Source: Caldilinea sp. (GTDB lineage: Bacteria; Chloroflexota; Anaerolineae; Caldilineales; Caldilineaceae). Taken from it: a stretch of 12,516 nt of DNA. The notes under the pieces were generated by a model. It saw only the letters and a program-made list of their open reading frames with translations, searched no databases and was not told where the DNA came from. Positions 1 to 5,872 of the stretch are shown here, piece after piece. Position 1 is the stretch's first letter. Each line of letters opens with the position of its first letter. Where the stretch lies: the NCBI GenBank assembly GCA_026389955.1, contig JAPLGY010000032.1, positions 1 through 12,516 of the forward strand, read 5' to 3'. Both the position numbers and the translations under genes were made by a program.

Positions 1-1489
1 TGGTGAGTTCTCCGAAGTAGATCTGGGGCTGCGTCAGCGACAGCTTGCCGGTCGGAGGAAGATCCTTGAGATGAAATTCAGGGAGCCCATCGGCGGTAAC
101 CAACTCAACCGGCGACATGGCGACACCATAGCCGTGGGTGTAGACCAGCTTGCGGTTGACCCAGGTCTGCGCCTCCTGGTTGAGACGGTCTGCAACCAGT
201 TCGCGCGCCGAAAGCATCACCTGGCGCATGGTGCCGTCAATTTCGTAGCGGTCAACGTCGACGTCGTTGAACGCATAGTACTGGCGCAGAGCCTGCACCT
301 GGTTGTAGGTTTCGAGCAGAGGGCGATAGTCCCAAAGACGCACGTTGCGGATCGTATCGGGTTCGGTCACCAATGCAGCCGGCGTCAGCTGCTGGGACGC
401 ATCGTACTCGACCATTTCGATTTCTTCCAGATCGAACGCCGCACGGGTCAGACGAATGTTTTCTTCGATAAAAGGCCGTTCCAAAGTCAGCTCGTTGGGG
501 CTGACCTGGAAGCGCTGCACCAATGCAGGGTAGATAGAACCCGCCAGGATCGACACACCGATCCAGACCACCAGCACAACGACAACAGCACGCCAGGCCT
601 GGCGCCGCAGCGCCGCTGCCACGAGCAGCCCACCTGCCACCAGAGTGACGAGGGTAAGCAGCGTGTAGGCAGGCAGTTGAGCGTGTATGTCTGTGTAACC
701 AGCCCCAAAGACAGGGCCCCGTTCGCTGTAGAGCAGTTTTGCCGCATCAATCTGATAGCCAATGGCCAACAATCCAAAAAGCAGCGCGCCCAAAATGGCC
801 AAGTGAAGCAACAGACCCGTGCGTGCCTGCCAGCCACGAAACCCGATGCCGCTCACGGCTGCAACGAGCAACAAGGCCGCCAACAGCGCAGACTGCAGCC
901 AGTTGCGTGCAACCTCCAGCACAGGCAGGCTGAACAGATAGAAACTGATGTCACGGTTGAAGATCGGGTCGGTCAACCCGAAGTTGCTCTGGTTGAAAAA
1001 AAGCAGAAGTTGCGGCCACTCCCCTGCAATGCTGGTCCCCATCAAAAAAGAGAAGACTGCAATCGCTGCGATCACCGCTACAGAAACGCGCAGCCCCGCC
1101 GCATCAACCAGCTGTTCCAACGCAGTGCCGGTCAGCCCTTGTGGCTCCAGACGTCTGGCCAGGACAAAATTGGCCAGCAAAAAGAGTGCGGTCAACAAAA
1201 AGCCTGCAGCAAAAAGCCCTCCTGCAGCCGCCAACCGCGTCCACAAAATCGATTCAAAGTCCAAGCTGGCATGCCAGCTCCAGTCGGTTAGAAAACTGAC
1301 AATCGTGTTGTACAGCAGCAAAAAAAGCAAAGGCAGCACCATCAACCACCAAAAACGATTTGGCCGGCTGTCAGGCTGTGAAACCCGGCGCGGTGGGCTC
1401 TCGTTGCCCGGTGGAACCCAATCCCCACCTCGCTGGAGATTCTCTTCGATCGAACGGATCAGATCAGCAAATGGATCGGAGCTTTTCAC
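1..1489 (-). CDS. UPF0182 family membrane protein, N-terminal part (runs off left edge)
   Basis: About 496 residues are visible with no stop, and the C-terminal half lies outside the window. A basic, polar N-terminus (about 45 residues) is followed by roughly seven hydrophobic segments, for example WWLMVLPLLFLLLYN, FLLTALFLLANFVLA and VVVVLVVWIGVSILAG. A large soluble region follows, with the family hallmarks SPNELTLERPFIEENIRLTR, EPDTIRNVRLWDYRPLLETY and LVYTHGYGVAMSP. These match UPF0182 (COG1615), proteins of about 900-950 residues with no settled function. I chose GTG at 1489 because AAGGGG lies about 8 nt upstream. An in-frame ATG at 1618 would add 43 residues, but it would translate the tandem repeat as LQYNLRRE twice and overlap the divergent gene's upstream region. 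No frameshift is seen. The plus strand of this gene carries long open frames that are shadows. Confidence 0.92.
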   Translation of the reverse strand, partial: MKSSDPFADLIRSIEENLQRGGDWVPPGNESPPRRVSQPDSRPNRFWWLMVLPLLFLLLYNTIVSFLTDWSWHASLDFESILWTRLAAAGGLFAAGFLLTALFLLANFVLARRLEPQGLTGTALEQLVDAAGLRVSVAVIAAIAVFSFLMGTSIAGEWPQLLLFFNQSNFGLTDPIFNRDISFYLFSLPVLEVARNWLQSALLAALLLVAAVSGIGFRGWQARTGLLLHLAILGALLFGLLAIGYQIDAAKLLYSERGPVFGAGYTDIHAQLPAYTLLTLVTLVAGGLLVAAALRRQAWRAVVVVLVVWIGVSILAGSIYPALVQRFQVSPNELTLERPFIEENIRLTRAAFDLEEIEMVEYDASQQLTPAALVTEPDTIRNVRLWDYRPLLETYNQVQALRQYYAFNDVDVDRYEIDGTMRQVMLSARELVADRLNQEAQTWVNRKLVYTHGYGVAMSPVELVTADGLPEFHLKDLPPTGKLSLTQPQIYFGELT

Positions 1490-1525
1490 GGCGAAATTCC
1501 CCTTCGGTATACATACGGAATCTAT

Positions 1526-1573
1526 CTCTCTGCGCAGATTGTACTGTAACTCTCTGCGCAGATTGTACTGTAA
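1526..1573. repeat. Perfect tandem 24-bp repeat with internal palindrome, in a divergent promoter region
   Basis: Two identical, directly adjacent 24-bp units occupy 1526-1549 and 1550-1573. Each contains the perfect 10-bp palindrome TCTGCGCAGA (1529-1538 and 1553-1562), followed by TTGTACTGTAA. Palindrome centres are 24 bp apart. Read on the minus strand, each unit also contains TACAAT, which could serve as a -10 element for the UPF0182 gene, but no convincing -35 accompanies it. The site lies between the divergent starts at 1489 and 1626, where a regulator binding to paired sites could act on either gene. The operator role is inference; the repeat itself is directly visible. Confidence 0.85.
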
Positions 1574-1625
1574 AAGTTGTGTTTGCCCTGTGAGAAATCT
1601 ACCCGAACGGTGTATCATAGGAAAA

Positions 1626-2081
1626 ATGACACAACTGCTCTGGCCTGACCCATTACAACCTGCCGCCTCTGACCATGTTGCCTGCCTGCTGGAACGTTTC
1701 TGGCGGACCTTGGAACAGCTTGTTGACCTGCTCCAACGCCAGGAGCAGCTGCTCTCCGCTCGAATGACAGCCGAGCTGCGCCAGATCGTGACAGAGTTGA
1801 TGCTGGCGCTGAACGGAATTGCCTGGCCGCACGAATCTGTCCACCTGAACAGCTACTTAAGCGCAGATCAGCGTGCCGCACTCGAAAAAACATTGCTGGC
1901 CCCATCGATCAGCGCCAACAGCTGGATCGGCCAGGCGGTGGCCTTGGTGGTGATCTATCGGTGGTATGCCCCGCAGCTGGTCAAAAAATTTGGGTTGGCC
2001 TACCCAGCACAGGCTGAAGCAAGCGCCTTGTTGCAGCTGCAACAGCTGGCTGGCTGGCCCCGCTCAATCACGACAGCATGA
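1626..2081 (+). CDS. Small protein of unknown function (151 aa)
   Basis: I do not recognise this family. The protein starts MTQLLWPDPLQP and is rich in Leu, Gln and Ala. It looks mainly alpha-helical, with amphipathic stretches such as LLERFWRTLEQLVDLLQRQEQLL and a moderately hydrophobic segment (SWIGQAVALVVIYRWYAP). There is no signal peptide and no obvious catalytic motif. The ATG at 1626 is preceded by AGGA about 5 nt upstream. The frame stays open much further upstream (to 948), but that part is antisense to the UPF0182 gene and is not coding. The glycosyltransferase begins 7 nt after its stop, so the two are probably co-transcribed and perhaps translationally coupled. A role linked to that enzyme is possible but unproven. 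Confidence 0.72.
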   Translation: MTQLLWPDPLQPAASDHVACLLERFWRTLEQLVDLLQRQEQLLSARMTAELRQIVTELMLALNGIAWPHESVHLNSYLSADQRAALEKTLLAPSISANSWIGQAVALVVIYRWYAPQLVKKFGLAYPAQAEASALLQLQQLAGWPRSITTA

Positions 2082-2088
2082 CTTTACA

Positions 2089-3315
2089 ATGATGAACCGC
2101 CGTGTGGTCTTCGTTGCCCCTTTTGGCCTCGGTCAGAAGACAACTGTCTGGGCCCGCACCTTGCCCCTGGCACGCCAGCTGGCCCAACATGGCTGGGAAC
2201 CTACCCTGCTGATTCCACCCTGGGATACCCCGCAGGATGCAGGTCGCCGCTGGCAAGAAGCGGGCGTCAGTGTCGTCCAGGTGGAGACCAAGCTGGGTGC
2301 TGTTCAAATTTTTTATCAACTGTTACACGAAATTTTCAGCCTGAACCCCGCGATTGTTCAGACTGTCAAACCGCGCGCCTATGCAGGACTGGTGCACTGG
2401 ACACTCTGGTACACCTTGCGCAGATCCCCCCAGCGCCCCCTGCTGCTGCTTGACACCGACGACTGGGAACAAGCCTGGTCGGCGATCAATTGCTACCCCT
2501 GGCCGCTGACCCGTTTCCTGGAGTGGCAGGAAGATTGGGGAATTCGCCATGCCGATGCAGTGACAGCAGCCAGCCGTTGGCTGGCTGCTGAGGTCACCCG
2601 CAGTTCCCCCAAGACCCCTGTGCTTTATCTCCCCAACGGTGTTCTGGCCCCTGCCCAAGATGCGCCCCGCTGGGAGGCGGGCGGCCGCGATGTTCTTTTT
2701 TTTAGTCGATTTGTGGAAGTGTCGCCCGACTGGCTGACAAAATTTGCGGTTATACTACACGAAAAAATTCCTGCCGCGCGCCTGCTGGTCGCTGGCACCC
2801 CTGTACAGCCAGGGCTGGAAAAGCCTTTTCACTCGGCGCTTCAGCAAGCCGCTGCCCAACAGCGCGCCGTCTCGGTCGCATGGCTGGGATATGTAGATCA
2901 AAAACAGCTGGCGGCTTTGTACAGACAAATCGGCTGTGCTATTTTCCCTGCCCAGCCCACCGCCTTGCAGCAAGCAAAGTGCAGTGTCCGCCTGGCCACA
3001 ACACTCCTGGCCGGAGTTCCTGTAGTGGCCAGCGCAGTCGGCGAACAGACTACCTACGGCGCTGACGGCGCTGCACATCTCGTCGCTGCAGATGGCAGCC
3101 CGGAAGAATTTGCCGACGCTGTCTGCCAACTCCTTGCCGATCCTGCCCGACAAGCTGCGCTGAGTTCATTGGGAAACCAACACTTGCTCGCACAGTACAG
3201 CTGGCCCATCCTGGGAAACCGCCTGCACAGCTTTTACTGCCAGCTGTTGGCTGCCAGGCAGGGCATAACCCATCAGGGCGTAACCCATCAGTCGGGCAAC
3301 GGCAGCTGCGGATAA
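2089..3315 (+). CDS. Glycosyltransferase, group 1 / GT4-like
   Basis: A 408-residue protein with the two-Rossmann (GT-B) layout. The N-terminal domain starts RRVVFVAPFGLGQKTTVWAR and contains LLLLDTDDWEQAW and HADAVTAASRWLA; YLPNGV then leads into the C-terminal domain with VLFFSRF, AARLLVAGTP and the acceptor/donor-site-like stretch SVRLATTLLAGVPVVASAVGE. It would transfer an activated sugar to an unknown acceptor, probably a cytoplasmic step in making an envelope glycoconjugate. The usual GT4 E-x7-E motif is not evident: the region around CSVRLATTLLAG lacks the glutamate before the Gly-Pro-Val-Val segment. ATG codons at 2089 and 2092 are both possible and neither has a clear ribosome site, which fits coupling to the preceding gene 7 nt upstream. 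The C-terminus ends in a short tandem repeat (GITHQ/GVTHQ) and overlaps the end of trmI by 28 bp. Confidence 0.85.
   Translation: MMNRRVVFVAPFGLGQKTTVWARTLPLARQLAQHGWEPTLLIPPWDTPQDAGRRWQEAGVSVVQVETKLGAVQIFYQLLHEIFSLNPAIVQTVKPRAYAGLVHWTLWYTLRRSPQRPLLLLDTDDWEQAWSAINCYPWPLTRFLEWQEDWGIRHADAVTAASRWLAAEVTRSSPKTPVLYLPNGVLAPAQDAPRWEAGGRDVLFFSRFVEVSPDWLTKFAVILHEKIPAARLLVAGTPVQPGLEKPFHSALQQAAAQQRAVSVAWLGYVDQKQLAALYRQIGCAIFPAQPTALQQAKCSVRLATTLLAGVPVVASAVGEQTTYGADGAAHLVAADGSPEEFADAVCQLLADPARQAALSSLGNQHLLAQYSWPILGNRLHSFYCQLLAARQGITHQGVTHQSGNGSCG
3261..3290. repeat. Imperfect 15-bp tandem repeat at a convergent gene overlap
   Basis: Two 15-bp units, GGGCATAACCCATCA (3261-3275) and GGGCGTAACCCATCA (3276-3290), differ at one base. 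In the glycosyltransferase frame they encode GITHQ and GVTHQ. In the trmI frame each unit ends with TCA, read as the stop TGA on the minus strand, and the second is the stop actually used. A small duplication here would lengthen one protein tail without removing the other gene's stop. Confidence 0.8.
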
Positions 3316-4235
3316 CGCTCTTTCTGTTCTGAGTCCTGCTCCTTAAGCTCGATCTGTGCCCGCAGCCGGGCCTCATAGCGCTGCCGCTCCGGACGCTGCC
3401 AGCGCGCCAGATTTTCTCCAGGATCGATGCACCGGGCGAAAATCAGATAGCCAGTGTGCCCCAGGGCGTCGTCAGGACGGAATCGATCGGGGGCCACTTT
3501 GTAAGGGCGCAAAATCAACTCCTCGACGCTGACATCGGCAAAATGGTGCCGGTCCAATCCATGCAGCAGGGCAATCACCTGGTTGGCAGTAGGAAGCAAG
3601 CAGGCAAAAAAACCGCCCTGCCGCAGCGCCGCACGAACTTGTGATAGATAGCGCCATGGCTCGCGCAGATCCAGAAAGAGCGCATCGACCTCCTGTGCCT
3701 GAAAGCCAGCTTCGATGTCGCCCAGATGCATGGCAACGAAAGGCAGCAGCCCCAGACGGTCCAAGTTGTCCCGTGCGATCTGGTAAAAATCGGCCCGCAC
3801 TTCATGGGTATAGACCCGCCCGGCCGGCATCACCGCCCAGGCCAACGCCGTAGTCAACCCACCACTGCCAGTGCCGGCCTCAACAACCCGGCTGCCCGAA
3901 CAAAGACTCAGCCGATGCACGATGTAGGCCGCATCTTTCGGGTAGATCACCTGCGCACCGCGCTTGAGAGACTGGATGATGTCGGTCAGCGAGGGCCTCA
4001 GAAGGAGCGCTTCGTGCCCCTTCTGGCTGCGCACAGTTGCCCCCCACGCACTGCCGATCAACGTCGCATGTACAAAAGCCCCCAGGTGCGTGTGTGTGGT
4101 ATCCGCAGGGTGGACACGCAGAACATACCGTTTGTAGTCCGAAGTGAACAACATCGCCAGATCCTGGGGCTGCACATGTCGGTGTTGTTGGGCAGAAACA
4201 GCCGCAGAAGAAGACGGTTCAGCCGGTGTATTCAT
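3288..4235 (-). CDS. trmI: tRNA (adenine-58-N1)-methyltransferase, TrmI type
   Basis: A class I SAM-dependent methyltransferase of 315 residues. In this family the enzyme makes m1A at position 58 in the tRNA T-loop. The N-terminal small domain is visible (KRYVLRVHPADTTHTHLGAF), then the family signature RGAQVIYPKDAAYIVH (about 92-107), the SAM loop VEAGTGSGGLT (118-128), THEVR as the acidic ribose-binding strand, and VDALFLDLREPW (183-194), which corresponds to the D-L-x-x-PW catalytic-site motif. The C-terminal strand LGHTGYLIFAR also fits. About 20 N-terminal residues (PAEPSSSAAVSAQQH) and a charged tail go beyond the core. The ATG at 4235 has only a weak, distant AGGAT. An internal ATG at residue 28 has AGGA 8 nt upstream but would cut into the conserved N-terminal domain. 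It may share the transcript of the lipoprotein gene, which ends 28 bp upstream. Confidence 0.93.
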   Translation of the reverse strand: MNTPAEPSSSAAVSAQQHRHVQPQDLAMLFTSDYKRYVLRVHPADTTHTHLGAFVHATLIGSAWGATVRSQKGHEALLLRPSLTDIIQSLKRGAQVIYPKDAAYIVHRLSLCSGSRVVEAGTGSGGLTTALAWAVMPAGRVYTHEVRADFYQIARDNLDRLGLLPFVAMHLGDIEAGFQAQEVDALFLDLREPWRYLSQVRAALRQGGFFACLLPTANQVIALLHGLDRHHFADVSVEELILRPYKVAPDRFRPDDALGHTGYLIFARCIDPGENLARWQRPERQRYEARLRAQIELKEQDSEQKERYPQLPLPD

Positions 4236-4263
4236 GGGAAAAAGTTAGATCCTGGCTGCACAG

Positions 4264-5226
4264 TCAGCGGGTAGGAAACGTGACATGGAGGGTGATCTGG
4301 CTTGACTGGAGAACGGGCAGCAGGAGATCGAACAGCTGGTTGAAAGAGGTCGTATCCATTCCGCCTGCTGCGAGCAGACCCTGGACGGCCAGATCGGCCA
4401 GGTTGCTCAGTTTATTGTCGTTCCAATTCAGGCTGGGCAGCTCCTTGCCGTTGAGTGCCACATGCAGCCCGGAGGCATCGGTGCGCAGAGTGACGGTGCG
4501 CACCCCGGCAGCAACGGCGTTCTGAATCAACGTTGCATTGAGTTTTAGCTGGCCGAAGGGAGCGCCGGTCAGCGCCTGCCATTCTGCGTCGCGGATCCCC
4601 TGCACCGTGTAGTTGCCGGCAGCGTCGTATACAACTGGGATGCGCAGCACGGCGATAGGGGTGGCAGGCTGGGCTGCCACAGGTTTCTCTTCTGCGGCGG
4701 CAGCCAGCTCCCCGCCCGGATCGGCCGGAAAACGCAGAATGATGCCAGCCCCCACACTCGAAAGCAGTGGAAACAGCGCAAAAAAATTGTTGGGCACAAC
4801 AGCAGGCCCGAGCAAAGTGATTCCCTCGCGGAGGCTTGTCAGCCGGTCTTCATCCCAACGCAACGAAGGGATCGGTTTTTGGTTGACCAAAATGAGCAGT
4901 TCACCAGGGTGCAGCAAAATTTGGATCTGCTGGATTTGGGCTGCGGTCAGCTGGGCGACCAGACGGCTGTCCAACTGAAGTTCGGCCAGGTCGAGCCCCA
5001 GAGCCATCTCGACGAGCAAGACATCATCCAGGCGGAGCGTTCCGTTCTCGTCCACATCGACGACCAAGGCGGGCAGATCGATGGCCAGACCGGTGCTGCT
5101 CTCTGGGATGCTGCTCTCTGGGATGCTGCTTGCTGAGGGGCTTCCTGCTCGCGAACTGCAGCCGGTCAGGCCCAGGCTGGCCCACAAAGCAAGCAGGACG
5201 AACAGCCAGACACGTTTTGCAGCCAT
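4264..5226 (-). CDS. Lipoprotein with two related domains, unknown function
   Basis: A 320-residue secreted protein. The first 23 residues form a lipoprotein signal: MAAKR, then a hydrophobic stretch and the lipobox LTGC with Cys23. A Ser/Pro-rich linker with the repeat IPESSIPESS follows. Residues about 54-167 and 196-317 look like two copies of one domain. Shared marks are L-x-x-x-x-LV/LI near their middles, then LLILVNQKPIPSLRWDEDRL in copy 1 against LHVALNGKELPSLNWNDNKL in copy 2, and closing strands GIILRFP and ITLHVTFP. An Ala/Pro-rich linker joins them. Function is unknown; it is presumably anchored outside the cytoplasmic membrane. ATG at 5226 is chosen because GGAGG lies about 8 nt upstream, and the signal starts there; a TTG at 5244 is also in frame. 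The promoter is at 5313-5342. Confidence 0.85.
   Translation of the reverse strand: MAAKRVWLFVLLALWASLGLTGCSSRAGSPSASSIPESSIPESSTGLAIDLPALVVDVDENGTLRLDDVLLVEMALGLDLAELQLDSRLVAQLTAAQIQQIQILLHPGELLILVNQKPIPSLRWDEDRLTSLREGITLLGPAVVPNNFFALFPLLSSVGAGIILRFPADPGGELAAAAEEKPVAAQPATPIAVLRIPVVYDAAGNYTVQGIRDAEWQALTGAPFGQLKLNATLIQNAVAAGVRTVTLRTDASGLHVALNGKELPSLNWNDNKLSNLADLAVQGLLAAGGMDTTSFNQLFDLLLPVLQSSQITLHVTFPTR
5095..5124. repeat. 15-bp tandem repeat in the lipoprotein linker
   Basis: GCTGCTCTCTGGGAT occurs twice in a row (5095-5109, 5110-5124). On the minus strand it encodes the repeated IPESS of the linker after the lipidated cysteine. It is in frame and in a low-complexity tether, so length variation there would be tolerated. 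Confidence 0.8.
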
Positions 5227-5312
5227 GAAAGGGGCCCTCCCCAAGGTGGCAAGGATTCACCAAAAGGTGCTACGACGCCGAAGAGAACAGTGCCGACAGA
5301 ATTACTTTTTTC

Positions 5313-5342
5313 ATTGTACTGAAAAAAGACAGCTGCTGTCAA
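5313..5342 (-). promoter_or_regulatory. Sigma-70-type promoter for the lipoprotein gene
   Basis: On the minus strand, TTGACA (5342-5337) and TACAAT (5318-5313) are separated by 18 bp. Transcription would begin near 5306, giving a leader of about 80 nt before the ATG at 5226. The -35 is a perfect consensus and the -10 differs at one base. Confidence 0.72.
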
Positions 5343-5370
5343 GGAAAAAACATAAAAAACAAAAAACAAG

Positions 5371-5401
5371 TTGACATTTCAAGTGTTCTATGTCATACTA
5401 T
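5371..5401 (+). promoter_or_regulatory. Promoter of the tmRNA gene
   Basis: A perfect TTGACA at 5371-5376 is followed by CATACT (5394-5399, spacing 17) or TACTAT (5396-5401, spacing 19) as the -10. The mature tmRNA 5' end at 5410 lies about 9-10 bp downstream, as expected for a stable-RNA promoter. An AT-rich tract (5341-5370) sits just upstream and could act as an UP-like element. It is divergent to the lipoprotein promoter, whose -35 is only 28 bp away. Confidence 0.75.
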
Positions 5402-5409
5402 AGGTGTAT

Positions 5410-5819
5410 GGGGATGAACGGTCTCGACGGGGCAGGTTGTTCGGAGAGTGCAGGCCGTAGAGCGTCGACTACGTTAAAACAGGCGTAACCATACAAATGC
5501 CAAAAACACTGGCAAGGCTTTTGCGTTCGGCACCCCGGCCACTTCGATGGCCATGGCCGCCTAACCAATTGCCAAGACACTGACCTTCCAAGGAAGGTCA
5601 CGGCCCATTCTGGTGGCGCAACCAAGCCAGAGTGTCAGCCGACATCTATTGGAGTGTTGCGACAGCAGACGCTGGTATTGCTGTCTAAGAACCGCCAGCT
5701 AGCCCATCTTCAAACTCCGCCACATGGGGTTGGATGGGCGAAACTGTAAACATGTGGCTAAGCCTGTAGAAGTCTTTGGACGAATGTTTCGGACGCGGGT
5801 TCAACTCCCGCCATCTCCA
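5410..5819 (+). ncRNA. ssrA: Transfer-messenger RNA (tmRNA)
   Basis: tmRNA rescues stalled ribosomes and tags the unfinished protein for proteolysis. The 5' end GGGGATGAACGGTCTCGAC is the classic tmRNA start. Its first 7 nt (5410-5416) pair fully, with one G-U, with CATCTCC at 5812-5818, followed by discriminator A5819. The T-arm GCGGG-TTCAACT-CCCGC sits just before the acceptor 3' strand. The full CCA is not encoded (CCT follows the A). A tag frame begins at GCC 5499-5501 and ends at TAA 5562-5564: 21 residues, starting AKNTGKAF and ending TSMAMAA, a typical hydrophobic proteolysis-tag end. The one-piece organisation, about 410 nt, is normal for a standard tmRNA. Pseudoknot regions were not resolved by hand. 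Confidence 0.96.
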
Positions 5820-5825
5820 CCTTGT

Positions 5826-5862
5826 ACAAAGAGAGAGGCACATTATGTGCCTCTCTCTTTGT
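5826..5862 (+). terminator. Strong hairpin terminator, probably bidirectional
   Basis: The arms 5826-5842 (ACAAAGAGAGAGGCACA) and 5846-5862 are perfect reverse complements: a 17-bp stem with a 3-nt loop. Downstream on the plus strand is a T-containing stretch (CTTTGTTTG). It lies 7 nt after the tmRNA end and 10 nt beyond the stop of the convergent MFS gene, so it can end both transcripts. Confidence 0.85.
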
Positions 5863-5872
5863 TTGCGTTGTG

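Noticed and set aside
71..1291. A 406-codon open frame on the plus strand across the left end
   Set aside because: It is antisense to the UPF0182 gene, whose minus-strand translation shows clear family motifs and transmembrane segments. The plus-strand product is Gln/Arg/His-rich with no family likeness.
1490..1618. Longer start (ATG 1618) for the UPF0182 protein
   Set aside because: It would translate the regulatory-looking tandem repeat as LQYNLRRE twice and lacks support. GTG 1489 has a well-placed ribosome site.
948..1625. Upstream extension of the small protein that begins at 1626
   Set aside because: The frame is open but overlaps the UPF0182 gene in antisense and runs through the tandem repeat. 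The ATG at 1626 has its own AGGA site.
5398..5625. Minus-strand frame of 75 codons in the tmRNA region
   Set aside because: It lies inside the tmRNA gene, which is supported by end pairing, T-arm and tag frame.
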